From DASRRB01 sp036732755 (GTDB taxonomy: Bacteria; Planctomycetota; B15-G4; SIAN01), in contig DAINBU010000051.1 in assembly GCA_036732755.1 (NCBI GenBank), positions 1 through 32,728 of the forward strand: a stretch of DNA of 32,728 bases, in the 5' to 3' direction. Of this stretch, positions 7,803 to 17,200 are shown piece by piece (the stretch's first letter is position 1; the number at the start of each line of letters is the position of its first letter). The translations under genes and the position numbers were made by a program. The notes under the pieces were generated by a model that worked only from the letters and a program-made list of their open reading frames with translations, did not search any database and was not told the DNA's origin.

Positions 7803-9482
7803 ATGAAGTCGTCGTCGCTCGCCGCGTTCGTGCTCGCGCTGTCGATCACGCCCGCGGAAGTGGGATGCGCGCTCGCCGCCGCGCCGCAGGCCCCGGCACC
7901 CGCCGCGCCGCCGCAGGAGTCGCAGGAGCAGGAAGAGGCGCCGGCCGGCGACGGCAAGGCGAAGCACGAAGGGCCGCGCCTCGAGTTCGGGCGCGCCGAG
8001 GTCAAGGTGAGCAACATCGAGCAGGGCAACGCGCGCATGGTGATCGTGCGCGCCGAGAGCGTCGGCACGCAGACGGCGCACGTCTCGAAGGTGACGATCC
8101 GCGGCGAAGGGCTCTCGGTCACGCTGGTGCGCAAGAAGGTCGGCAAGCCGATCGAGTCGGGCCAGCAGATCGAGCCCGCCGTCGAGGTCCCGAGCGGCAA
8201 CGCGATCCGCCTCGACCTCCGGCTCGACCCGGCCGGCCTCAAAGTGGGCGACCACGCCGCCGTGATCGAGCTCGAGACCGACGGGAACGGCGGCAAGCCG
8301 CTCGTGCTCCCCGTCGACTGGGAGATCGTCGAGCCGCAGGTCGAGGAGAACGACAAGGAGGAGAAGCCCCTCCCGCGCCGCAGCGCGACGCTGAAGGAGC
8401 TCCACACGAAGGGGCCGCCGCCCCGCCTCGACGTCGATCCGCAGCGCGTCGACTTCGGGCGCGTGCTCAAGGGCGAGCGGGTCAGCACGTCGTTCAAGAT
8501 CTTCAACAAGGGCGAAGGCGACCTGATCCTCCAGAAGATCTCCCCGCAGTGCCATTGCACGCTGCCGCGCCTGATCCTCCCGGGCGGCGTCGTCCCGAAG
8601 AAGACGCTGCAGCAGGACGAGATGGTCGGCACGCTCAAGCCGGGCGAGGAGGCGACGCTCGAGGTCGAGGTCAACACCGCCGGCATGGGCGGCCACGCGC
8701 ACAAGGTCGTGCAGGTCTTCACCAACGACCTCGCCAACAACCCCTTTTCGATCTCGCTCGAGCTCGACATCGACAACCCGTTCGTGTTCTCGCCGCAGAG
8801 CGTCAACATCGATTCGGTCCGCCACGGCGCCGGCGAGAAGCCGCGCATCGTGCGCATGTCCTCGTCCTCCGAGGTCGGCGCGTTCGCCATCAACGGCTAC
8901 GAGCTGCCGCAGCCGCCCGTCTTCGACGTCGAGTACCGCAAGGTGAAGCCGCGCAAGAACGAGGTGTGCGCGTGGGAGCTCGCGCTCTCGGTGCGCGACG
9001 ACACGCCGTGCAAGGAGGTCTTCGGCAAGCTCAAGCTCGACCTCGACCACCCGCGCATCCACGGCACCGACCTCAACTGGCGCGTGCGCGTGCTCCCCGA
9101 CGTCGACTGGGTCGACGGGACGAACCACTCGCCCGACACGATCACGCTCGGGCTGGTGCGGCCGGGGCTGAACGACACGCGCTCGATCTTCCTCGAGAAC
9201 AAGAACCCGGCGGTCCCCTACGTGCCGACCTCGGTCACCGTCGAATCGCGCGTCGGCACCGCGCCGTTCAAGGCGGAGCTGGTGCCGATCGATGCCGGCA
9301 GGAAGTACGAGGTCAAGTTCGCCGTCGTGTCGGCGCCGCCCGGCCGCGCCTTCAACGGCGAGCTGGTGATCCGCTCCGACCATCCGCAGATGAAGGAGCT
9401 GAGGCTCAAGTTCAGCGGCATCTGGAACGTGTCGGGAGCGCCGGCGAACACCGGCGCGGGCGGCGCGGCGAAAGGGAACTGA
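7803..9482 (+). CDS. Secreted DUF1573-type protein with several Ig/ASH-like beta-sandwich domains
   Basis: A 559-residue exported protein with a signal peptide ending near ALAAA (residue 27) and a Pro/Gln/Glu-rich linker to about 55. Several beta-sandwich modules follow. The central one (about 200-320) has the DUF1573 hallmarks: VDFGRVLKGERVSTSFKIFN, then ISPQCHCT with Cys250 and Cys252 in C-x-C spacing (the usual form is SCGCT), and PGEEATLEVEVNTAGM before a closing V-F-T-N-D strand. The N-terminal module starts with EFGRAEVKVSNI and lacks the cysteines, and two further modules reach the C-terminus. The family is abundant in Planctomycetota and Bacteroidota and its function is unknown. The gene converges with the sulfatase-like gene at 9501, with 18 bp between stops. 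Confidence 0.8.
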   Translation: MKSSSLAAFVLALSITPAEVGCALAAAPQAPAPAAPPQESQEQEEAPAGDGKAKHEGPRLEFGRAEVKVSNIEQGNARMVIVRAESVGTQTAHVSKVTIRGEGLSVTLVRKKVGKPIESGQQIEPAVEVPSGNAIRLDLRLDPAGLKVGDHAAVIELETDGNGGKPLVLPVDWEIVEPQVEENDKEEKPLPRRSATLKELHTKGPPPRLDVDPQRVDFGRVLKGERVSTSFKIFNKGEGDLILQKISPQCHCTLPRLILPGGVVPKKTLQQDEMVGTLKPGEEATLEVEVNTAGMGGHAHKVVQVFTNDLANNPFSISLELDIDNPFVFSPQSVNIDSVRHGAGEKPRIVRMSSSSEVGAFAINGYELPQPPVFDVEYRKVKPRKNEVCAWELALSVRDDTPCKEVFGKLKLDLDHPRIHGTDLNWRVRVLPDVDWVDGTNHSPDTITLGLVRPGLNDTRSIFLENKNPAVPYVPTSVTVESRVGTAPFKAELVPIDAGRKYEVKFAVVSAPPGRAFNGELVIRSDHPQMKELRLKFSGIWNVSGAPANTGAGGAAKGN

Positions 9483-9500
9483 CGGGGCGCGCGCGCCGGC

Positions 9501-12464
9501 TCAGCGGTCGCCGTCGCCTTCGCCGCCGCCCGCCGGCCGCTTGCGCGCGCCGTTCTCCGGCTCGGGCGCTCCGGCCTCGCCGTCGCCGCCGACGTAGCCG
9601 AGGCGCTGCAGCGCGCGGCGGTCGGCCGTGCCGAGCTGCTCCTTCGCCGCGTCGCGCACGTGCGTGAAGCCGCGCGCCTCGTACTCGGCGAGCAGCGCTC
9701 TCAGCTGCGCGTCCATGCGGCTCGCGAGCTCGGGACGCTCGGCGGCGAGGTCGGCGAGCTCGCGCGGATCGGAGCGGAGGTCGAAGAGGTGGCGGCCCGG
9801 GGTCAGCGATCTCGGACCGAAGACGATGTACTTGAGCGGCCCCGCGATCAGGCAGCTCTTGTCGTACTCCTCCTCCGCGAGGACCGGCAGCTCGGGCAGC
9901 TCGCCCCCCTCGAAGGCGGCGCGCAGGTCGACGCCCATCAGCCCCTCCGCGGGGGCCGGCACGCCGAGTCGCGCGAGCAGCGTCGGCATCAAGTCGAGCA
10001 CGCGCACTCGCTCCGAGAAGCGCTGCGCGGCGGCACCCGCGCCGGGCCGGCGGTCGGGCTTGACGACCAGCGGCACGCGCAGGAGCTCGTTCCAGAGCCA
10101 CATGCCGTGGCCGAAGCTGCCGTGGTCGTAGAACTCCTCGCCGTGGTCGGAGAGGAAGACCACGATCGTGTCGTCCCACACGCCGAGCTCGTGGAGCTGG
10201 TCCATGAAGTCGCCGAGCGCGCGGTCGTTCGACAGGACCTCCTCGTCGTAGAGGTCGACGACGTGCTGCAGGTCGGCCGGCGGCATCGGCGAGCGGCGCA
10301 CCAGCGTGCGCGCCGCGGTGAGCGCCGGCGTGATCGGCCCCTGGTAGTCGGGGCCGAACGCGCCGGCCGTCTCGGGCGGCGGGTCGTAGGGCGCGTGCGG
10401 GTCGATCGTGTGGACGTAGGCGAAGAAGGGCCGGTCGCGCTGCGCGGCGATCCACTGCAGCGCCGCCGCCTGCACCGGTCCGGCGCGCGTGAGCCCGCGC
10501 TTGCGCCCCTTCTCCATCGCCTCGAAGCGGGAGAAGCCCTGCTCGAAGTTGAGGCTGCTGCCGTGCACGTGCGCGTTGGCGATGAAGCCGGCGGTGGCGA
10601 AGCCGGCGCTGCGCAGGCACTCGGCGAGCGTGGTGAGCTCGGGCGCGAGCCCCGTCGTCTTGCCGGCGCCATAAAACGAATAGAGGCGGCTCGTGAGGAG
10701 CGTCGCGACCGACGAGCGCGTCCAGGGCGCCTGCGCGAACGCGTTCTCGAACAGGAGCCCCTCGGAGGCGAGCCGCCCGAGCTGCGGCGTCGTCGCGCGC
10801 GCGTAGCCGTAGGGCGTGCAGTGGTCGGCGCGCAGCGTGTCGACCAGGTAGACGATCAGGTTGGGGCGGCGCGTCGCGCCGCCGCGGACGAGCGTCGGCT
10901 CGCCGATCGCGACGATCGCGTCGCGCGCCGCCGGACCGCCCTGCGCCGGAGCGCGCGTCGCGATGCGCAGCGTCGCGCGGGCGGAGAGGTCGGCGGGCAG
11001 CACGACGCGGCGGTCGAGCCAGGCGATCCCCTCGCGGAACCGCTCGGCGAAGAGCTCGCGCGTCTTGCCCTCGCCCTCCTCGACCGAGATCGCGACCTCG
11101 ACCGGCGCGTGGGGCATCGAGCGGACCAGGCCGACCACGCCGACCGAGAATTCGAGCGCCGCGCCGCCCCCCGCCTCGATCGGGAGGGCGAAGGTCGTCG
11201 GCGCCGGCGCGAGCAGCGCTCGCCGCGTCGCGTCGTCGATCATGACGTGGCGGACCAGTGGCGAAGCGTCGCGCGACTCGAAGCCGCGCACCGGCGACTC
11301 GTCGTCGATGCGCGCGAGCTCGGGCTGGCGGATCGGGAGCAGCAGCGCGCGCGGCTGCACCAGCCAGAGCTTGCCGGCGAAGGCGGGCGCGCGGCAGCGC
11401 ACGACGAGGCGGTGGAAGCCGTCGGCGGGGACGTCGAACTCGAGCTCCTGGCGGCGGCCAACGGTGCGGTGCGGCGCGCCGCCGTCGAGCTCGACTTCGA
11501 ATTCCTGCGGCAGGCCGGCCACCACGACCGCCTTGCCGGCGAGCAGCACCGGATCGAGCACGAGCTCCTTCTTGCGTCCTTCGTTCGAGCTGCCGGCGTC
11601 GACCAGGAGCTGCCAGCCGGGCGGCGGCGCCGGCAGGTAGCGGAGCTTCAGCCCGCGCCGCTCCTTCGGGGCGACCACGACCGCGCGATCGACCCGATCC
11701 TCCGCCTCGAGCACGAGCGACTGCACCATCACGCTGCCGCGCGGCCGCGTCGACGCGCCGGCGAACTCGAAGGAGAAGCGGCTCGTGCCCGAGCGCGGCG
11801 GCAGCGTGAACGCGACGCGGTCGTCGACCGCCAGCACGAGGTCGCCCGCCTCCTCGCCGTCGACGTGGATCGTGAGCGTCGGCGAGGGCGGCTCCTCGCC
11901 CTCCGCCGCCTCGCCATAAAGGCGCGCCTCGACCGTGCACTTGAGCCCGACGCCGCCGCGCAGCACGTCGAAGGCGATCGTCATGGGCCGGTTCACGACC
12001 GGGAAGCGGCTGCCGTCGGGCGTGCGGAAGCGCGGCAGCGCCGCGATCTCCGGCACGCCCGAGAGGGGAAAGTCCTGACGCACCGGCAGGATCTCGAGCT
12101 TCGCGTCGGGGCCGGCCGGCGCCCCGGCGGCGTCGACGAGCTGCGGCGGGCCAGCCTCGGCCGCCTCGTCGCGCCGGATCGCGAGCGGCAGTCGCCACTG
12201 GCGGCGCGTGCCGTCCTCGGAGGTCTGCTCGGGGGGGATGGCGTCGAGATCGAGGTCGAGCTGGTCGAGCCGCGGCGCGTCGAGGATCGGCGAGCCCACC
12301 TGCGCCGCGCCGATCCGGTCGAGGAGCGGCTCGAGCTGGTGGAAATCCCGGACCGGCGCGGCCTGGAAGGCGGGTCCGGCGCCAGCACCGGCGGCGAGGA
12401 ACCCCGCGACGAGGAGGAGCCGTCGAAGCGGCTCGAGCGGGAATCGGGGCGGCGGGTGGCGCAA
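9501..12464 (-). CDS. Large exported sulfatase-fold protein with a Thr nucleophile and a roughly 500-residue N-terminal region
   Basis: About 987 residues. The C-terminal half is an alkaline-phosphatase-superfamily (Pfam Sulfatase) domain: NLIVYLVDTLRADHCTPYGY, APWTRSSVATLLTS, DPHAPYD, and SDHGEEFYDHGSFGHG. Aligned on LLTG/S, the catalytic Cys/Ser of true sulfatases is Thr582, so no formylglycine can form. The first half has several predicted beta-sandwich stretches (for example RVAFTLPPRSGTSRFSFEF) and matches nothing I recognise. The C-terminus is Gly/Glu-rich after a common LGYVG end motif. No ATG occurs near the N-terminus in this frame. TTG 12464 precedes a good signal peptide (LRRLLLVAGFLAAGAGAGPA) but lacks a clear Shine-Dalgarno, so the start is tentative. 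It diverges from the next sulfatase-like gene. Confidence 0.8.
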   Translation of the reverse strand: MRHPPPRFPLEPLRRLLLVAGFLAAGAGAGPAFQAAPVRDFHQLEPLLDRIGAAQVGSPILDAPRLDQLDLDLDAIPPEQTSEDGTRRQWRLPLAIRRDEAAEAGPPQLVDAAGAPAGPDAKLEILPVRQDFPLSGVPEIAALPRFRTPDGSRFPVVNRPMTIAFDVLRGGVGLKCTVEARLYGEAAEGEEPPSPTLTIHVDGEEAGDLVLAVDDRVAFTLPPRSGTSRFSFEFAGASTRPRGSVMVQSLVLEAEDRVDRAVVVAPKERRGLKLRYLPAPPPGWQLLVDAGSSNEGRKKELVLDPVLLAGKAVVVAGLPQEFEVELDGGAPHRTVGRRQELEFDVPADGFHRLVVRCRAPAFAGKLWLVQPRALLLPIRQPELARIDDESPVRGFESRDASPLVRHVMIDDATRRALLAPAPTTFALPIEAGGGAALEFSVGVVGLVRSMPHAPVEVAISVEEGEGKTRELFAERFREGIAWLDRRVVLPADLSARATLRIATRAPAQGGPAARDAIVAIGEPTLVRGGATRRPNLIVYLVDTLRADHCTPYGYARATTPQLGRLASEGLLFENAFAQAPWTRSSVATLLTSRLYSFYGAGKTTGLAPELTTLAECLRSAGFATAGFIANAHVHGSSLNFEQGFSRFEAMEKGRKRGLTRAGPVQAAALQWIAAQRDRPFFAYVHTIDPHAPYDPPPETAGAFGPDYQGPITPALTAARTLVRRSPMPPADLQHVVDLYDEEVLSNDRALGDFMDQLHELGVWDDTIVVFLSDHGEEFYDHGSFGHGMWLWNELLRVPLVVKPDRRPGAGAAAQRFSERVRVLDLMPTLLARLGVPAPAEGLMGVDLRAAFEGGELPELPVLAEEEYDKSCLIAGPLKYIVFGPRSLTPGRHLFDLRSDPRELADLAAERPELASRMDAQLRALLAEYEARGFTHVRDAAKEQLGTADRRALQRLGYVGGDGEAGAPEPENGARKRPAGGGEGDGDR

Positions 12465-12557
12465 GGTCCGGCTCGGGAAGTCCGTTCGCAGGTCGACGAA
12501 TGCGGCGCGCGCGCCGCCGGAAAGCGGCCAGAATAACCGTCCCGGAGTGGTCCACGG
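12465..12557. promoter_or_regulatory. Short divergent region between two sulfatase-like genes
   Basis: A 93-bp gap holds the only AT-rich patch around, AGAATAACC near 12530-12538. On the minus strand this reads GGTTATTCT, a possible -10 for the left gene. On the plus strand GAATAA could serve the right gene. No convincing -35 is visible for either. Confidence 0.3.
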
Positions 12558-14165
12558 TTGAGAGACGCTCGAACGATCCGATGGCTCGCGATCGCCCCCG
12601 CGGCGGCGGTGCTGGCGCTGGCTTGCGCCCAGGATGTCGTGCACGGCGGCGCGCCCGCCGGCGCCGGCGCGTCGCCGGCCGCGCCGCCCAACGTCCTCCT
12701 CGTCTGCATCGACACGCTGCGCGCCGACCGGCTCGGCTGCTACGGCTACGCGCGCAAGACGTCGCCCCACCTCGACCGCCTCGCCGCGCGCGGGCAGCGT
12801 TTCGAGCGGGCGTACGGCACCGCCCCCTGGACGCTGCCGTCCACGACCTCGCTGCTCACCGGGCTCCTGCCCGAGCTCCACCGCGCCACGAACTTCGCCT
12901 CGCCCGTCTCGCCCGACGCCGAGCTGCTCTCTCAGCGCCTCGCCGACGCCGGTTACGACAGCGCCGCCTACGTCGGCAACTACTTCGTCCAGCCGATCTT
13001 CGGCCTCGCGAAGGGGTTCGCGTCGTACAGCGGTGATTGCTCCGTCGATCGCACCGGTGTGAACTCCGACAAGATCAGCGACGGCGCGATCACGTGGCTC
13101 GCGCAAAAGAGGGAGAAGCCCTTCTTCCTCTACCTCCACTACTTCGACCCCCACTACAACTACATCGAGCACGAGGGCTTCGCGTTCGGGGGCGAGGACA
13201 GCGACCGCGTCTACAGCGGCGCCGACATCTACGACCTGCGCGAGGGCGAGAAGCAGTTCACCGACGCCGACCGCTTCCGGCTGAACGCCCTCTACGACAG
13301 CGAGGTCGCCTACACCGACCACCACCTCGGCCGCGTCTTCGCGAAGCTCGACGAGCTCGGCCTGACCGGAAAGACGCTGATCGTCGTCACGGCCGACCAC
13401 GGCGAGGCGCTCGCCGAGCACGGCTGGATCGGCCACACGCTGCAGCTCTACGAGGAGTCGGTGCGCGTGCCGCTGATCGTCGCCGGACCGGGCGTCGCGC
13501 CCGAGGTGGTGCCGGCGGCGAAGCCGCGGCAGGGCGACCAGGCCGAGCGCGACCTGCTGGCGCGGCTCGGGCTCGAGACCGAGGAGCACCTGCGCGGCGT
13601 CCTGGGCGAGGAGGGGGTCCTGATCTCGGTCGACACGGTCGGCATCGACGAGCCGGCGGAGGTGAAGTGGCCCAAGGCGGTGAAGGCGGAGCCGTGGAAG
13701 ATGCTGATCGACACCGACGAGAAGGGGGTCGACAGCTACCGCATCTTCAAGATGGACGAGCCGAAGGGGAAGCGGAAGAAGGACCCGGCCGACTACCCCG
13801 AGGTCGTGAAGGAGCTGCTGGTCAAGCGCGAGCAGCTCTACGAGCAGCGCCTGAAGGACCGCGACCGCCACGCGCAGGCGATGACGCGCCGTAGAGCGTT
13901 GATCGACGGGAGCTGGAAGCTGATCGTCGACGAGATCGAGGGCGGGTGCGAGCTCTACGACCTCGCCTCCGACCCGCACGAGCAGCGCGACCTCTCCCAG
14001 GAGAACCCCGAGACGAAGGCGCGCGTCGCGGCGATGAAGGGGCGGCTCGCCGCGGTCCTCGCCGACCTGCGCGCCCGCGCCCGCCGCGACGCCGACCCGA
14101 TCTCGATCGAGGCGCTCGAGGCGTTCCGCAAGAAACTGGAAGCGACCGGCTACGCCTCGAAGTAG
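12558..14165 (+). CDS. Sulfatase-fold protein with a Thr nucleophile, probable lipoprotein
   Basis: A 535-residue protein starting at TTG 12558; no in-frame ATG precedes the catalytic region. The N-terminus has a hydrophobic signal ending LALAC (Cys23), an imperfect lipobox. Superfamily motifs are NVLLVCIDTLRADRLGCYGY (Asp52), APWTLPSTTSLLTG (Thr92 at the formylglycine position), YFDPHYNY and TADHGEALAEHGWIGHT. After VRVPLIVAGPG the usual VDLxPTLLDLAG segment is missing and replaced by about 100-120 charged residues, including KGKRKKDPADYPEVV. A normal ending follows (GSWKLI, ELYDLASDPHEQRDL, then LEATGY). A sulfatase name would be misleading; phosphodiester or phosphotransfer chemistry is possible. 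It is followed 37 bp later by the GT-C fusion gene on the same strand. Confidence 0.85.
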   Translation: MRDARTIRWLAIAPAAAVLALACAQDVVHGGAPAGAGASPAAPPNVLLVCIDTLRADRLGCYGYARKTSPHLDRLAARGQRFERAYGTAPWTLPSTTSLLTGLLPELHRATNFASPVSPDAELLSQRLADAGYDSAAYVGNYFVQPIFGLAKGFASYSGDCSVDRTGVNSDKISDGAITWLAQKREKPFFLYLHYFDPHYNYIEHEGFAFGGEDSDRVYSGADIYDLREGEKQFTDADRFRLNALYDSEVAYTDHHLGRVFAKLDELGLTGKTLIVVTADHGEALAEHGWIGHTLQLYEESVRVPLIVAGPGVAPEVVPAAKPRQGDQAERDLLARLGLETEEHLRGVLGEEGVLISVDTVGIDEPAEVKWPKAVKAEPWKMLIDTDEKGVDSYRIFKMDEPKGKRKKDPADYPEVVKELLVKREQLYEQRLKDRDRHAQAMTRRRALIDGSWKLIVDEIEGGCELYDLASDPHEQRDLSQENPETKARVAAMKGRLAAVLADLRARARRDADPISIEALEAFRKKLEATGYASK

Positions 14166-14202
14166 CGTCGCTCCGCCCCCTCCCCCCGATTCCCGCGAGT
14201 CC

Positions 14203-17200
14203 ATGAACGCCGAGCCCGAACCCGCCGCGTCGCTCTCCGCCGCCCCACCCGCGTGGCCGCGCCGCCTCGCGCTCGCGCTGCTGGTCGCCGGCTCGGTCGC
14301 GATGCTTTGGTGGCACGCGCGGCAGCTCCAGTTCTTCTGCGACGACTCCTACATCTCCTACCGCTTCTCGCAGAACTTCGCCGACGGCCACGGCCTGGTC
14401 TACAACGTCGGCGAGCGCGTCGAGGGCTACACCAACTTCCTCTGGGTCGTGATGCTCGGCGGCGCGCTCGAGCTCGGCTTCGCGGCGGAGGCGGCGTCGC
14501 TCTGGCTCGGCGTCGCGTTCCTGGTCGCGGCGCTCGCATTCACGGCGATCGAGGGGCGCCGCCTGCTCGGCTCGTGGCCGTTCGCGCTGGCGGCGGTCGC
14601 GCTGCTCGTCTGCCAGGGGCCGATGATCCTCTGGTCGATCTGCGGGCTCGAGTCGAGCTGCTTCGTGGCGATGACGCTCGCCGCGCTGGTCGTCTTCGAG
14701 CGTGCCCTCGAGCGGCGCCGCTGGACCTGGATGGTGGGCGCGGGCGCCCTCTACGCGCTCTCGACCATGGTGCGCCCCGACGGCGTCGTGTTCGGCGCGG
14801 CGGCGGGGCTCGCGCTCGTGCTGCGCGAGCTCTTCGCGCGGCCGGTCGACGGGCACGGGCTGGTGCTGCGCGCGGCGTCGCTCCTGCTCGGCTTCGTCGC
14901 CGTGTTCGGGCCGTTCATGCTCTGGCGCCACTCCTACTACGGCGACTGGCTGCCCAACACCTTCTACGTGAAGGCGGGCGGCCTCGTGAACGCCGAACTC
15001 GGCGTCGCCTACTTCGCGGCGTGGCTGCAGGACTATCCGTTGGCGGCCGCGCTCGCGGCGCTCGGCCTCGTCGCGACGGCGACGCTGCGGCGCTGGCGGC
15101 CGGTGCGCGGCGCGTTCTTTCACCTGGCGCTCGCGCTCGTCCTCTTCACGACCTACGTCGGCTGGGCCGGCGGCGACTACATGGCGCTCTACCGCTTCGT
15201 GATGCCGGTGCTGCCGCTCGCCGCGCTGCTCGGCGCCGCGGCGCTCCTCGAGACGTTCCGGCGCGTCGAGGCGACCGTCCCGCCGGGTTTCGCCGGCGGC
15301 TTCGGCCGGGTCGCGCTCGCGGCGGTCGCGCTCGTGGCGCTCGCGGGCGGCGGCTGGGTGCTCTGGCTGCCGTCGCAGCGCAGCGTCGACGGCGTCGAAT
15401 CGGCGAAGCGGCTGCAGACCGTGAAGGGCATGCGGCGCAACTCGCAGCAGTGGGTGCAGGCGGGCCGGTCGGTGCACGACGCGCTGCCCGCCGACGTCAC
15501 GATCGCGACGACCGCCGCCGGCGCGCTCCCCTATTTCGCGGGCCAGCGCTGCATCGACCAGTCGGGGCTGTGCGACCGCTACACGGCCAAGGTCGACTCC
15601 GATCCGTGGTTCCTCGACCGCGTCGGCCACATGAAGCAGGCGACGCGCAAGCACCTCGCGGAGCTCAAGCCGGCCGCGATCTTCTGGCACCCGGTCATCG
15701 AGACGGTCGAGCGGTTCGTCCCCACCTTCCCGCCGACGCCCGACTACGACCTGCGCGCGCTGCGCGTGCAGGGGCTCGAAGACGAGCCGCGCTTCCTCTG
15801 GTTCTGGGCGCGCCGCGACGCGCTCGCCGGCTGGAAGGGGCGCGGCGTGCTCACGCGCGACGAGGCGGCGAACCTCGCCCGCGAGGAGCGCGCGGCGGCG
15901 GCGAAGGCCGTGGCGCAGGCCGCGAACGGCCACGGCGCGAACGGCGGCGCGCCGCGCGACGGGAAGAGCGGTCCGCCTGCCCCGGAGCTGCGCGTCACGC
16001 ACGACTTCCTCGTCCCGAAGTCGGCGGCGGGGACGTTCGTCACGCGCCGCCTCCACGAACTCGATCCGACCACGGACGAGATGCGCGTCTCGGTCGAGGA
16101 CGTCTCGCGACCGCTGTGGGGCGCCGACGGGAGCTGCGACGTGACCCTCTCCGGCGCGCCCCATTCGGGGATCGAGTTCGAGCTCGCGAGCGCCGGCGAC
16201 GATAAGACGCTCCCCGGCCTCACGCCTCCCGACCACGTGGAGGTGCGCTTCGAGGCCGACGGCGTCGCGGCGCCGTTGCAGGTCTATTCGCTGCCGGCGA
16301 TGACCAAGGGGGCGCGCGCCTGGAAGCGCTTCCGTGCCGACGTGTCGAACGTGAAGGGGGCCGGGCGGCTCGTGCTCTCCGTCGGCGGCAAGCCGGCCGG
16401 CCCGTCCAGCGGCTTCCTCGCCTCGATCCCGCGCGTCCTCGACGTCGTCGATGCGACGCCGCGCAAGAACATCCTCATCGTCACCATCGACACGCTGCGC
16501 GCCGACTACCTCTCCTGCTACGGCCACGACCGCCCGACGTCGCCCGTCATCGACGGCATCGCGAAGGAGGGCGTCCTGTTCGAGCGCTGCGTGAGCCAAG
16601 CGCCGTGGACGCTGCCGAGCTACAGCTCGATCTTCACGGGTTTCGTCTGCGAGAGCCACGGCGTGGTGCGGCGCAACCAGACGCTCGGATTCGACCAGGT
16701 CACGTTCGTCGAGGAGCTCGCAAAGGCCGGCTACGCGACGGGCGGCATCGTCTCGGGCACGTTCACCGACGCGTTCTGGGGCTTCGACCAGGGCTTCGAC
16801 GACTACGACGACCTCGGGATGGTCGTGGACGAAACTGACCTCACCGGCACCCACGCCAAGAACGGCGCCGACCCGTTCGCGACCGAGGCGATGCAGGAGG
16901 CCGCCCACCCCAAGATCACGTCGCCCGAGGTGGTCGAGAAGGCGATGCACTGGCTCGACGCGCACCGCGACCGGCGCTTCTGCCTGTTCGCCCACTTCTT
17001 CGACCCGCACGAGGACTTCGTCGAACATCCGGGCATCAGCGAGCATTTCCCTCCGCGCAAGGTCGGCCCCGACTTCCCCAATCCCAACGCGGCCAACGAC
17101 CCGGCGACCGACAAGCTGCGTGCGCTCTACGAAGGCGAGATCGCCTTCACCGACCAGTGGATCGGGAAGCTGCTCGACCACGTGCGCGAGCTCGGACTCT

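Noticed and set aside
12465..12555. ATG at 12555 (minus) as the start of the 9501 gene through a frameshift
   Set aside because: It lies in a different frame, gives an Arg-rich non-signal sequence, and the catalytic frame already has a signal peptide after TTG 12464.
9501..14204. Minus-strand open frame of over 1500 codons extending through the opposing sulfatase-like gene
   Set aside because: Only the part left of about 12464 has protein-like features. The rest is a high-GC shadow of the plus-strand gene at 12558-14165.
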